Origin: Hyperoplus lanceolatus
Lineage: Eukaryota > Chordata > Actinopteri > Uranoscopiformes > Ammodytidae
DNA: 64,000 nt
Assembly: GCA_026929865.2 (NCBI GenBank)
Contig: CM049410.1
Coordinates: 19,182,001-19,246,000, forward strand
Direction: 5' to 3'
Shown piece after piece: positions 41,406 through 60,500 of this stretch (the first letter of the stretch is position 1; each line of letters begins with the position of its first letter). The position numbers and the translations under genes were made by a program. The notes beneath the pieces are model-generated. The model searched no databases. It was not told the origin of the DNA and saw only the letters and a program-made list of their open reading frames with translations.

Positions 41406-42805
41406 GGTAAAATTGCAATTATTTTTCATCTTTCTCTGCCCATGACCCCACCCTCCCCGTTATCCCCCACCTAGCAGCAGTGGCTGCTGTGCAGGTACTG
41501 TTGTGCTAGTTGTTGATGCCATAACATGACGACAACACTGTTGAAAGAAATCCCTCCCTGATATGAAGAGTAAAAACAAAGAGAAAAGAAAAAATGAAAA
41601 AGGAGGTTGACGATAACATCTCAGTTCACAAAGATGATGAGAGAGAACCAGTGCATTTAATACCATAGATCTTCAGGAAGAAGAAAAAATTGAGACAAAA
41701 AAAACATCACAAAATAATTAAGTTTAACAAAGCATTGTGTAGAGATTGGGAAGATATTGTCTTGACAAGAACTACTGATTGATTATAAACTTGAAAAGTC
41801 GGATACAAATACAGCAATGTTGTCAATACACAGTTGTGATTTTGGTCGAGAAATAAAATCTTGCTCCATGTATTTGCCATCGTACATTTCAAAAACATTA
41901 CATTAATGCTAAAATGACTTATGGGTGACAATGTTAATAAAGTAGAATTAACCCTTTGTGGTTTGATAACATAGATTTGATGATTGTAAAACCTCATAGT
42001 TGAGGCTTTAATAATCATACTGAACAGCCTGTGTCAAAAGATGTCGAAGTTTTAATAATAGTGATACAATAACATAACAATGTAATAATTCAATCTACAA
42101 TCTCTATCAAGAAGGAAAAACTCTGTCCATCCACATTCTCCTGTTACGAACCTTCCCCCCTTCATCGTTTCCAGGAAGCTCACCAGGAACAAGACAGAAA
42201 AGTGAAAAACTGTTGCATGCACCTGCACTGGAGTTTAACAGTGTCATGATAAGAACATGATGGAAATACTTTAGAAATGAAAAGGTGCACAGGGGGGAAG
42301 CAGGGGGTAGAAGAGGAAGGACAGGGCCAATCAGCCTGTTTATATTCCTTGCAGTTAATATTTTTTCCTCTACACAAATTCAGAAACAAAGGGTGAAAGA
42401 GACTGCCCTATTTTAAGTGCCATTGATAATGACTGATCTTTTTCTTTTCTTCTTCTTCCATGAATGGGAGTTCCCCCCCCCCCCCAGGTGACGTCAAGTG
42501 TCCATCATCAATAGAGAGGTCATGGATTGGCAAATCCTCGGATTAAAACATGATTGTGTGTTGAGGCCTGTGTATTTGATTTCTTGGTCTGTAGGTTGGT
42601 TCCTCAGCTGGAACCGTCAGTTTACTGGCCAGCGGACTCATATGCCAAACAGTGTATTGGTGCAGTGTTGCTCAAAGGGGTAGTTGGTGCCACCATGGCT
42701 TTGGTTTGACCAATGGGACGTTGTTTGACAGCTGGGTAATATCTGGCCTGGTTGATCAAAGCTGTGGATTGGTTGGATCAGCTGACGTGTGTGTGTGTGT
42801 GCGTG

Positions 42806-47981
<5,176 letters not shown>

Positions 47982-48140
47982 GGCGTAGTGTGTTGAAGGA
48001 GAGGAACCCGGAGAGAAGAGGGAACGAGTGTGCTTGACTTTAGGTTAAGGCTCGGTGCAGGGGGCTGGTTAAGTGATGGGTGAGAGTTGGGATCAGGTTG
48101 GTAGAAGAGCCAGAGGAAGAGAAGACCTCACCAGTGGGAG
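47982..48140 (-). other. 5'UTR part of the first RAB5C coding exon
   Basis: A good acceptor (TGTTGTTTTCCAG) ends at 48141, so the exon runs 48140-47816 with 159 nt of 5'UTR before the ATG at 47979-47981. Inferred from splice signals only. Confidence 0.6.
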
Positions 48141-48427
48141 CTGGAAAACAACACATTCAGTATTTTAAAACGTCATGCAAAAAGTAAAACAGGCCATGCA
48201 TTAAAAACAACCAAGTTATTTGTTGGAAAAACCTGAAGTGGGGTGTTTAATTATTATTATTAATTATTATTATATATATATATTTTTTTAAATCCAAGGT
48301 TAATTCCTTGTTCCTGTTGGCAGGTACCAATAACAGTAATGACTAAAGCATCACATTGGGGCTGGGCCGTCAGATAAAGAGTTTATTATTGAACCATGTT
48401 TGGTATAAACAACTGCGGGAGGAGGAG

Positions 48428-48428
<1 letters not shown>

Positions 48429-48482
<54 letters not shown>

Positions 48483-48532
48483 GTTATTTGAAACTGTGTC
48501 CTCTGTCATGCTCCCACAGGAGGTTGTCCTAA

Positions 48533-48584
<52 letters not shown>
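48429..48584. repeat. (AC)26 ... (GT)25 inverted microsatellite pair
   Basis: (AC)26 at 48429-48480 and (GT)25 at 48535-48584 are complementary and separated by 54 bp, so the pre-mRNA or single-stranded DNA can form a hairpin of about 50 bp. Confidence 0.9.
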
Positions 48585-48587
<3 letters not shown>

Positions 48588-49945
48588 TGTACATAGTGCA
48601 CTTTACACCATAGAATTTAATTCTTACTTATGAATTATTTTACCATAACTGCTTAAACGCAAACATATCATATTACATATTCAAATACATAAAATATTTA
48701 GAGTATACAAAAGCACAGTTATAATGCACAAATACAATTGTGTGGAGAATGTATAGTGCAACTAATTGTACAGAGGTATGTAAAACTACAATTGAAGAAA
48801 TGATATATATTTGTAGCATTAAATGAACACAAGGCTTTGCTCAAACACCCTCACCAAGCAAGTTCAACACATTTGTTCCTGCGAGTCATCTCTTAACAGA
48901 TATCTGGCCGCAGTTTCACTCCATCTCTATATAGTAAGATGGTCTTTGAGGCGGTTTTCCTCAAGCGAACCCAAAACCAGACAATGAACCAGATATCACA
49001 CTGACATTAATCAGCAAGTCAAAAGTTACATTTGTAACTATATTTTAGCTCGGCATCGTTGTGGAATACAGGGAACTGTACAATCGGACAGACATTTGAA
49101 AGAATAAAATGCATGCAGCCTTATCAGGCTAAACACCCTTTCTTGATAACAGCATTATACGAAGGCACCAGATGAGTGCCCTACTCTCTGTATCTGGAAC
49201 CTTGCCTTATCTCTTCTTCAGTTGGGCGATATGCATAAGGTCAGCCCGCTTCTGCTTGGTCAAAGGACAGGAAACACAACTCAGCTCAAAGCAGGAAGTG
49301 GAAGATTGCAAAAGACATATTTACTGCTGAGCACATTGAAACGTTGGGACAACCTCAGCCTTCGTCACTTCATACCAAAACAGTGTGTGTACTGATGTAG
49401 AAAGAGGTGTTTTAACTGTTCCTGAGTGACAAGGGAGATGTAAAGAATGTGTAAAACTGAAGTTAAAGGTGTCACCCCAGAGTTTGGTTGTGCTAGGCTT
49501 TTTCTCAGCTCATGGTTGAGCTGGATTTAAGCTCCAGCATGTGACCAGAGATCACGGCTCTGTTCATAAAATATTCACAACTGCCGTGTTTCATTCGACA
49601 GCGTACAGACCATGTGGCATATGTTCCATTATATGAACCCATTGCTGTTGTACAGCTTTATGTCTACCGCTCTGCTTTGCAGCATTAGATTCATTTTAGA
49701 AATCACTAAGCATCATGGGAAATGACAACCTACCAGTTCTTTTAATGTTTTCTCCTTGTACTAAAACGTTAAAATAAGTTGGCTGTGTTTATGGTTAAAG
49801 AAAGTCTTCAACTTAGGCATACTAGCAAATTTGTTTACTTTTGATATTGAATCCAAGAAGGGTGCAGAGAAGTATACCTGTATCCAACAATAACAGCCTC
49901 CGTCAACAGTGCACTACCGGTCTCACTGGTCTCTTTGAATAGAGA

Positions 49946-49983
<38 letters not shown>

Positions 49984-51078
49984 CCTGAAAGAGCAGAGGG
50001 AATCCTTCACAGTGGCAGCACAGTAGGAGACAGAATAAAGGCATTCTGTGTTTGACTGGGTCACCCTGAGAAGCAAAGCCAAAAATCTGGTTTGATTGCT
50101 TTTCTTGAACAGATTCCCTTGAACAGACGATGTGCAGTAGAGTTCAATTATAGACAAAATATAAAAAGTCGGGCATGCTTGCTTAATTGAACATAGACAA
50201 TTTAAAAAAGTCAAGCTGGTTTGGAAGGTTTGGATAAGACAGGTTGGTAACATTCCTATAGCCAGAACGAGACCTCAGAAAAGGTTTTGTTATATTGCAC
50301 AGTAACTTTATTTGCATCATCTATTTTGGCCAGCACAAATATACTGTGCTGCAGCAATTCACAAGAGGAATACAGGGAAGGAAGGTTATAAAAAGCATAA
50401 AGAGAAGCCATTAGGAACCAAAACATATAATGTGTCCTGGTCTGAAATTATAATTTTTGCTACCGACAGATACTTGTAAAATACAGCTATTCGCAAGGAG
50501 GAAATATACAATTATCATATCAAATTACACACACACACACACAGTTCTGATTGATAATGGCAGAAGTGGCTGTCTAGCTTTAGTAGCCTGCTATCAGAGG
50601 CTCTTTGTTACACTGAGACACAGCCCTGCTCACATCTCAAGCAGCCAGAGTTGGATGCTTTGATGGCATCCCAAATGGGCTCTGAGGAAGTGGGTCAGAG
50701 AGAGAGAGACAGACAGACAGTGAGACAGACAGAGAGACAGTGAGACATGGGTCAGAAAAGAGGGGGGAGAAGAGGCAGGAAGAGGAAGCAAACTAGAGGG
50801 CGCGCCAGTGAAATATTCATCAAGGCCTCCTGCCAGTATGATTTCCAGACAGGCACTTCACAGGGATTGTATTGCATTGAACACTTTACATTTTTTTTTC
50901 CAATCAAATCATAATTAATATCCAATTATACCTATATGGATTCAAGACCTGCCCCCAAAAACTGAAAAAACTTACAGATGATATTATTATGAACAATGGC
51001 CTCCCAACAATCAAAATATGTCTTTCTTCTCTGTGTTGCATTGTTGTTACATGATTATACTTCTCCAAACTGAGAATA
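48585..51078 (-). other. RAB5C 5' intron, no gene seen
   Basis: It contains a CA microsatellite at 49951-49981, a short CA run at 50526-50541 and a GAGACAGA-rich tract at about 50697-50750. No ORF or RNA gene was recognised. Confidence 0.45.
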
Positions 51079-51080
51079 TA

Positions 51081-51712
51081 CACTCACCGGCCACTTTATT
51101 AGGTACAGCGGTTCATTTTCTTGTTAACACATAACTAATCAGCCAATCACATGTCAGCAACTCAATGCATTTAGGCATGTAGACCTGGACGGGACAACTT
51201 ATTGAGGTTGAAACCGAGCAACAGAATGGGGAAGAAATGGGTTTTAAGTGACTTTGAACATGGCAAAGTTGAGGGTGCCAGGAGGGCTGGTATGAGTATT
51301 TCAGAAACTGCCCATCTACTGGGATTTTCACTCTAAACCATCTCTAGGGTTTACAGAGAATGGTCCGAAGAAGAAAAAAATATCCAGTGAGTGGCATTTG
51401 TGTGGACATAAAATGCCTTGTTGAAGTCAGAGGTCAGTGGAGGATGGGCATACTGGTTCGAGATTATAGAAAGGCAACAGTAACTCAAATAACCACTCGT
51501 TACAACCGGGGTATGCAGAATACCATCTCTGAATGCAAAACACGACCAACCTTGAAGCAGATGGGCTACCGCTACAGCAACAGAAGACCCCACCGGGTGC
51601 CACTCCTGTCAGCTAAAAACAGGAAAACGAGGCTACAATTCTCACAGGATCACCAATATTGGACAATAGAAGATTGAAAAATCATGCCAGGTCTGATGAG
51701 TGACAACCAGTT
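51081..51712 (+). mobile_element. Tc1-like element, 5' half only
   Basis: Starts after TA (51079-51080) with CACTCACCGGCCACTTTATT, the terminus of a widespread fish Tc1 family distinct from the one at 10083. The remnant transposase reading (SDFEHGK, then SISETAHLLGFS) is broken by small indels and stops. The best open part is 51360-51677, with the end of the DNA-binding domain. Homology stops at TCTGATGAGTG, i.e. around the first catalytic Asp, so the catalytic half is missing. Confidence 0.75.
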
Positions 51713-53700
51713 TTCAAAGGAAATGAGCAGCATGTCATAAATAGTTTATTATTGTATAATGCCTTCTTTGATATAATTTGTGGTTTGCCTTGGGGGAAAA
51801 GTGTCAGGCTTGTGGCACAAACATTAAGACAAAACATGGAAGTTTAATTTCCTCAGATGGCGCTAGTTTAGAGGCCTCATTCTTGTATAAAATACGTTAA
51901 ATTTATTTGCAGTTCATGCAATTTACAAAGAACGTGCTATTGATTGCAGAAGCATGCGATTACTGTTTCAGAAATCCGAACTCTGTCTCACTTTCCCTTT
52001 TAGTAGTAGTCCAACAACCTTTGCAGTCACCATACCAGTTACATTCAAACAGGCAGGGACATGTGCCGCTCAATTCATGCAAAAGGGTGGGGTCCATGGA
52101 AGAACTGGTGGTGTCTGATATGAGGGGATGCATCACCATCCTCCTTTTGTCTAGTTTACCAATAGGCTAGACTCTCACCCGGAAGTAGAACATTTCCATG
52201 TTGGAACCATGTATTAAAGACAAAACGCCGTTATTTGTGATGCAACAAAGCAGAACAATCCTTAAGATCACTATTGAAAGTGGAAAAGCTCTTGGTCCAG
52301 GAGGTAAAGGCCCTCCTACAGTCAGGTTTCTAATAAAGAATGGCTTTGGAAACACTGACAGCCAGGGAAACTGGTGACATAACTCAGGAAAGCAAACAGG
52401 ATACCTATCACTAGCAGTTATAGCCCGGGCCTTTAGGAAATCACAAGCACATCCTTTTCTCGTGACTTCTGTTTGAAAGGCTCACTACCCAAAGTGAAAT
52501 GTTATCCGTAGGGCTGACCCAAAACTGCACCTCCCTCATCACAGTAATACATATTCAAAATGATCTTATTCTTTTAAAAAACATTTTTCAACTGAAATGT
52601 AAGTGACCAACCGTTGTTGTTCCGGTACCATGTTGCATAACTTGCTCACCACCACTTGAGATTGCTCTTGCAGTATATACTGAGTCTTGCACAGTTTTTC
52701 CTATGTCTAAACATGGCATGGCACAAAAAAAGGAAGGCCTTCTCTTACAAATTCTTCTTTTCTGCATGTAATCTGTGCACAAATACCTATTTTCAACAAT
52801 AATATCACAATAATATATTTTCTTTGCCTCCCTCATCAAGTCCATAAAACACCCTTAGTCCCTGTAATGTTAATCCTCCTTGCTGCAGATGCAAAGAAAA
52901 TAACGTAAATTAGGGAAGGGCATAGTTGATATTAAGGTCAGAATACCCATTCAAAACATGATACTATCCAAGTTGTTCAACAGTACTGACCTACCACTTT
53001 AGAGAGTAACGCATCATAGCCTGTGTAAGAAAAGTGTGAGGTTACCTTAATACACCCAAGCACAAATATTATGACGTATTCAGAAAGGGCGAAAACTTAA
53101 CAGCCCTTCTATCTGATTGGTCAAGATGTGTCACCACTTTAGAAGGACAAGGTCCACACACCATAAACATAACAAGAGCTAAGGCAAGTAACACTAAATC
53201 CCTCCTCCGTCCCAAAGTTCAGTGCTCTCTTCCCCTTATTAAGCCATAAACTGGAGCTATGAAGATGCATGCCTGTGTGAATATACTTGCTGTTAAACGT
53301 AAGGACATACACGTGGATAAATAACAACCTTAACTATGTAATTGGGATGAATTACACCACAAATGCTGTCAGCAGTAATGACACTTTTATGACACTGCTG
53401 AAAGTACAATCTCTTTTGGCATTTAGTGAAAATAGAGTGAGAAACGCTACCATTCGCTACCTCAGATGAGTAGTTAAGTTAAAGCTCCAAGGCAAAAATG
53501 CATCTAACATTATAACATAGAAGAAATAGCCTACTAAGTACCTTCTTTGAGTGCAGCTATTTGATTGAAACAAGAGGCTTGGCAGTTGCATTTCAATATG
53601 TGACATGGGGCACAAAGTCAGAAAGGCAAATTAGTTGGAACAAACTAGTCCATGCTACCAATGTTATTAATTGAACTTAGTCTAAAAGATAGTAACTTAC
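51713..53700 (-). other. RAB5C 5' intron, no gene seen
   Basis: Unique-looking AT-rich intron; no exon, RNA gene or clear repeat recognised. Confidence 0.4.
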
Positions 53701-53760
53701 TGCTCATTTGTTCTGCTGTCTGGTTGCGACTGCCATTAGCTGAATGAAACGCTGACTTAG
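53701..53760 (-). other. Candidate 5'UTR exon of RAB5C with a uORF
   Basis: A 60-nt segment on the gene strand is framed by a TTTTAG acceptor and a strong GTAAGTT donor. It carries a complete short upstream ORF of 10 codons (MAVATRQQNK) ending in TGA. Candidate alternative or second noncoding exon; it could also be chance. Confidence 0.4.
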
Positions 53761-53838
53761 CTAAAACATAGTAGACAGAATGTAAATAATGTATCAATAA
53801 CCGTACTAATATACCATAACGTACCCCCCAAAATATTT

Positions 53839-53844
<6 letters not shown>

Positions 53845-53886
<42 letters not shown>
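53845..53886. repeat. (TA)n microsatellite
   Basis: About 42 bp of TA repeat in the RAB5C 5' intron. Confidence 0.95.
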
Positions 53887-53887
<1 letters not shown>

Positions 53888-54517
53888 TTTACTTCATTGG
53901 CTGAGGGTAACATATAGTAAACTATGATAGCATAGGTAGCATAACATTGTCTAGCTAATAGTTGTGCCAAGCAGTTTGCCAACGCACTAACATTCGTCGA
54001 CTAGCTAACGTCAACTATTGCTATCATTATTAACCTAGCATTAGCACTGTTTGCTATCGCCCTTCGTCGAGTAATTACCTTGTGTCTAGCTTTGGTAAAG
54101 ACAAACTTATATCTGATAGCGTTAGCTCGGTTAGCAGCTACAGCCAAGTGTCGACAGACGTCAACAGACAACTTTCATTTTTCTCGGCCCCACGTCGTCG
54201 TCAGCTGTTTGACATTAGACAAGACTCGGGGACTGATATGTTTTATTGTTTCTACTGCTGGCGGAAACATAGGCTATGTCATATTCTTCACAGCAATGTA
54301 GATGCCAAAGCTTTTTTGGACATTTAATGTAGCCGCAGTGTATCGCGATCCAGTCAGATGGACATTTCGGCTGAACCCGGACTTGTCTGATCGGGGAACA
54401 CAAATTTGACAAATATTGACTAGATACAGTTAACAGCTCGTCGACAGACAGGTCCAACATGCGTTCAGTTTTACTGTTCACACCCCATCGTCTATCAGTT
54501 CAAGTTGTTAGACTTAC

Positions 54518-54700
54518 ATGACTTTTTCTTCTCTCGCTGGTTTCATCGGCGTCGGCTGTCTTCCTCTGCTGGGTCTCTGGCCTTCCCTTCCGGTTAGAGA
54601 TTTTTCCGGGAACGTCCCACTTTTTGTCGGCGGCTGTCTGACCAATGACAGCGGCAGTCTGCTCCAGACAACGCTGACAGGGCGGACAGGTGTGATCAAT
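54518..54700 (-). promoter_or_regulatory. Candidate RAB5C first exon and promoter
   Basis: A GC-rich segment ends on the gene strand at a GTAAGTC donor (54517-54511). ACCAATGACAGCGG at 54639-54652 gives an inverted CCAAT box just upstream, and no TATA box is evident. It lies at the right place for a housekeeping-type RAB5C promoter. Limits and start site are inferred. Confidence 0.45.
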
Positions 54701-57531
54701 GACGACAACTTTATACATAACAAACTGGACATGTTATACAAATTATGCCCGAAGAGATTTTAACTAACATTAAATGTGTTCACATTGAAAAAGCTATAAA
54801 AGGAAAAAAGAAATCACAATCATAAAGCAAGTCCCTCCCATATAGGCCTACATACAAGAGGTCCCTCCCAAATCCCAACCATCAATATTTTTCTTATTTA
54901 ATTCAACATGTAGGCTACATGGACACTTTTACCCTTATGAGATACAGAAAGAGTGAACGTGCACTGTGACTGTAATATTCATAAATATTTTTATTCTTTA
55001 TTTTTATTTTACTATGGAAAAGGGGTAGGATTAAATAAGTATATACTTCTTCCTGCTCCTTTTCAGGCATATCTCAGCAATACAGATAATTTGTTTTCTT
55101 TTATTTTTATTTTATTTTTAATTTATTTTGCGAAAACATAATTTGTTTACTGTATTTCCATGCTTTTCATTTTGTTTTGTATGTCTGATATGTCTGAAAT
55201 AAATTGAATCAAATCAAATCAAACTGTCACATGCTGAATAATTACTTTCTGTAGCCACTGAGATGTATGGATATATGTATTGACCTAATAGGCTATATGT
55301 TATGATTTGTCTATTATGTCGAAAATCTTTTTTATTTTCATATCTAAGTTAATATATTTGTTTATCGTGTTTAATGGATGTTGAATTTCATTTGGGCAAC
55401 ACAACATTGATTTGAATGTCCATTTTATGAACAAGCTGAATGAAAAAAAGGTGTGACCAATGACATCAGCATACTACTGTAGACACCACTGACAGGGCAC
55501 AGAAGAGGGCAGTGTGCACTTTGAGTCAGTCTAGTTTTCAAATGTACAAAATGCATTGATCCACTTACTTCATTTTACCATATAAATCTGATCTATGCGT
55601 ATAAGTATTTTTTTTTTATTGCACATAAGTTATAACAGACCAGTAAAAATTTTTCGAGTCACATGTGGCCTACAGTAGCCTATAGTGTTTGGGAGGTTAA
55701 AAATGGAAAATTAACAAATAGGCCTAAAAGAAACCTTGACGGGTGGCCCTCCTTATGTAAGACATTCAACATGGAGACAAACCATTTTAAGAAAGTCACA
55801 ATTATGGAAAATACATAGTTAATCAGGTATTAGAATATGAATGGTTGATCAATTTTGATATTGCATTGCTTAACCAGACCAACAAAAAAGGATGGTTTGC
55901 TTCTTGAATTAATTTAGACTTGTGCAATTTCTAACATGTCTCAATAAACTGCTCCAACAATAAACCTCGGAATTTAATGGAAAATGAATAAAAGGTTGTC
56001 CTGAAGAAAGTCTGATGAAGATTATTGACTGATCTTGTGTTGTAATGATAGATATGAAATACATTTTGCAAAAAAAAACTGCACACTTCAAATTGTTTTC
56101 TTTTTCAAAAGCCACATACATTTTAAGTTGTTGTCATGTCTCCCATATATAACCTACTTTTCTTCATTAAAGTAATATTTGTCATTCCTAGGTGAACTCA
56201 CCTTATATTTGTGGTGTGTCTGGTTGTTGTTTGTTCCTAATAATCAGTACTAATAATTTTTTTTTAAATTTACTAAAAAAAGTACTAAAAAAAGATCATA
56301 CTTAAGAAGGGATTTATAATACATTTTAATTAATATTTTACTGAAGAAAAACATCACAAATAAGAACTAGACAGTCTAAGCCATGATTTGAGTCCAAAAA
56401 CATTCACAATGGCAACATTACAAACTGAAGCATGCAGCCTATAAAACAATGACAATGTAGGGACTCAGGATTTTTGTTTATCATCATGAATATTCATATG
56501 TATGAGTTGTAAGAGCTAATCAAAAGAGGTTGTGGGAGGTTCAGTAATGCCTGTTTAATGCAGGACAATCATTTGCTGCATAACCATTTTGGAAGGATTT
56601 CTTATTGGAGAGGTTTTATATGTTTACGCACTATGATATAATATTCTGGAGGAGAACTGACATGCAAAGGGAGTTTTCATTTCCTGTACAAAAAGTTTCT
56701 CAAAATGTTTCCATTTCTGAGGAGGGATATAAGAATGATGACGACAAAGTTATTGGGAAGGACATTGAAATACTGGATGTTTATTTTGTAAGGGTTTCTT
56801 CCACAATGAATTTTCTTCTTAAACTCGAAAAATCAATTAAATCAAATTCACATAACATTGTCAGTGTCTATAATGGAACCCTGTTCTGATGAGTGATCCT
56901 CAATTTTAAAATATATATAGGGGGGGAAAAAAGGTTACACAAATTCTGTTTAAATATTTCGATTTACATCAACTGTAAGGCTGTATGTATTTTCTCTTTT
57001 TGTTCATTAAACTGTAATTTAAATATCTAGGTGAACAATGAGTAGCATATAATTTTCAGGGTTTTCTTTCAGATTTATGTTTTCATAACTACTTGTCACC
57101 ACTGAGTGGCGCTGCATACCCGCAGCTCACAACTTGCATCTTAAGCCTTCATCACACCTAACTGGTATAATTTCAGAAAATATAATGAATCTACTTTTGC
57201 TTTGCAGGGTACCTGATAACAAAACTGCTTCTTTTTATAAAAACCCAAATGATCGATCATATTAAATGCTAAAGAGAGTGTGTGGTGCATGTCTTGGAGG
57301 ATATTACAGTACATTACATAATGCATTGGCCTTATAACAGTCTCTGTAGACATGTGTGGCACCATCCAGTTTAACAATTAATGCCATCATCATATGACAA
57401 AACAATATTCTTTACAACACGCTTTGTGTATATGTGGCAGTAGGGGTTTAGCAGAAATGGATGGGAACTTCACAACAATTTTTTTTACATACAATGAACC
57501 GATCACTGTCATAGCCTAACAGGATATCGAG
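54701..57531. other. RAB5C-KCNH4 intergenic region, no gene seen
   Basis: AT-rich sequence without a convincing ORF or RNA gene. Its upper part should hold the KCNH4 3'UTR. Confidence 0.4.
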
Positions 57532-60500
57532 CTAGTCAGTTTGAGGTTGCATTTCCTCTGTGTCCATGAGCGGCGGCTGTACTATGGTTGGGGTGCTGCC
57601 ACTCATACCCTGAAATTCCTTATTGTGTGTCCTCTCTTGAAACAGTGAAGCTTTGCGGGCTCGGTCTGTTTCCTGGCCTAACATGGAACACGTGAGGTCC
57701 TGTGTGTGAGGGACAGGGCTGGATCCAACTGGGTAATTCGGCCTAGAGCCCTGCTGTAAGCCCTGGTTGTTCCCTGGGCATATTGAAGTGTGGACTAGTG
57801 GAGGGGTACAAGAGTTGAAGGTAGTGTGAAACTGTGACTGGTAGTTGGTTTTAAGACCTGTGGGATCTGAGATGGTTTGGACACTCTGTGATGTTTTGGA
57901 GTAGGTAGAATTAACTGGGGAACACAGAGGGTGAGAGTTGCTCATCGTGGGAATAGAGGCATTGTAGGTCACCGATGGGGCCTGACTAATTCCTGGGTAG
58001 CTACTGAAGGCAGAACCGAGTGTCAGGAGGGACGGGCCTTCCTGGGCAGGCGGGTGCGTCATGTAGGGAGATTTGAGAGGTGTTCCGGAGGTTCCGAAGG
58101 GGCCACACTGGCTCTGTAACATGTGCACTGTGGCCCCTTCTCTGTTAGAGCAGCACGGGTGTAAACAGGATGACATAGGGCTAGAATAGTGTAGCAAAGT
58201 GGGACTCCTGCCCTGAGAGGACATCCTACTGCAACCACACACGTTTCTGGTAGCATGGCTAATTGCTTCGTGGTGGAGGTGCGGCCCGGTGGCAATATTT
58301 AAAGGGACGTGGGGCTGCTGCCAGTTGCTGGTTGCAGCCACACCGGCACTGGGGGCCATAGCTATGCCACAGGAATAGGAGGAGACTGGAGAGGGATAAT
58401 GGAGCATGCACATATGAGACTGGAGGAAATGCATCATGTCGTGGAGTTCCTTAGCCAGGTTGGACACCTCTTGGTTCAAGTTGTTCACCTGAGAAGGAAA
58501 ACAAAAGTGTGCTGTAGGGCATATCTAACTTTTTACAATTTTGTATAACTCCCCCAATGACAATAATCAGTGGCATACCTGGAGGAAAATTATGAGACAT
58601 TTTGATGACTAGGCCTACTGTTAAAATCGGACTATGTTCACTTTTTACACTACAATTAACAATTTAACACTGTCTCTCACATTATGAAACCCAAAATTGA
58701 ATGCACTTTTTTCTGATTTCATATAAGTGGGTTGAGTATTAAATTGACCATACCTCTTTGCTCAGTTTGCTGATGTTCTGTCTCACTTCTTCTGTCTCCA
58801 GAAGCAGGTTAGCGCTCACCTGCAACCGGTCTGAAAAACATAGGGAAATAGTGTAATACTGAGAAGAGATCACCCTCCTCACTAATGACTCTCTCTATAT
58901 ATAGGAAATCCACACCTAAATGTATATGATTATATTGTTCTGGTTGAATAGGAGAAACAAAATGAGCCTCAAAGTGTTCTGAAAACAAAATCTGAGTATG
59001 TACATTTATACCCTGCTTAATTTAGAGTAAAGCATTTTTAATGAAAATTTGTGATGCACCCAATCCAATACAGTTAATTTTTCATCTATGTTGCAGCTTT
59101 CAGGGTCTTTACCTGTAAAAGGAGACTTTGTATCTCTCTGCTCTACATTAAATTGAAATGCTTGGCTGTTGTCCTCAATTCCATCCACGACCCTGGGAGA
59201 GAAACACATCAGTGTAACATCATTTATAAACAGACGCAATCTTATTACTGAATCACATTTGGGTAAAGCATGTTAATAGACAGCATGTTACCTGGGGCTA
59301 AGATTCAGTGGACTAACACAAGGCAAGGAGGATGGCATGAGTAGCTTGGCTGGCCGATGGTTGAAATTCCGGCCACCGGTTTGACTGGGCAGAGGAGACG
59401 GAGAGAGCTCCTCATTGGTCAATGGCTGAGGGGAGGGGCTGCCGCCTCTATCGCCCTGAAGAGGGGAGCGACAGATACGCAGTGCGTTGATGTGGCGGAG
59501 CTCTTCCCCCAACAGGTTGCCGAGGCAGGGTTGGCGAACAGCGCTGCTGCCTATTCGTTGTAACAGAGGCAGTTCCCTCTGCCGACAGTGTCTCATGTCA
59601 TCTCCGTGTGCTGCTTCGTCTGCCTCGACGATATAGGGCAGTTTATGGTGCATAGAAGCGTGAGCCTGAGGAGCCAATAGATGGAAAATGACATGTTTTT
59701 CATTGAAGTTTGGAAACTAATTGAAGCAGCAATAGTCTTAAAGCTGCAGAAAGTAGAAATAAAATTAAAAAAAAACAATTCTGGTGTCACATATGATTAA
59801 ATAACCATTTATTTTCATGTCAAGTGCTATATCAATATGTAAAAGTGTTATGATCCTGCTTGGGCCTCAAGCCCTTGTGTTGTTTTTCCCTTTTACCCTT
59901 GTCTATGTGCTGGTCTATTGCAGGGTTGGAGTCAGGTGTGCTGGAGTCAATCACCAGCATTCACAGCTGCCATCAATCATCAATCAACTGCTCTTTATAT
60001 ACCCGGCCCTACCTGCCAGACACTGCCAGATTGTAGATTCTGTTTCCACACACTCTCCCGGCCTGACTCCAGCCACCAGCTCCAGCCCTCGCCCGCCAGC
60101 ACTTCCTCCCGGACCCCTCTGCCTGCTCTAGCCTGCTCACACTCAGCTCCCTGGACTTGCCCCGTTGCTCTCTCCCTGGAGCCCCATGACAGCCAGCTTC
60201 CCCCCCGGATCACGGTCCTAACCCCCTGCTGGCTACTTCCAAAATAAATCTTCTTAAAACTGTTACTGTCTCCACGCCTGTGTCCTCCTGATCCAGCCGT
60301 TACAAAAAGTAAACTCTAAGCCTTTCTCCAATGCAATAGATCAAAAACCAGGAATAGATACAGTCTTGTTACATTAGTGGGTGAACTTTGGAGATGATTG
60401 CTACTTCTCCTTTGGGTAAGCACTCAAAGCTGGCCAGAAAGGTCAGCGTTTGTGAAAACAATCTTTTCTCAGGCGAATATTACCCTCTGCATGACTAAGA

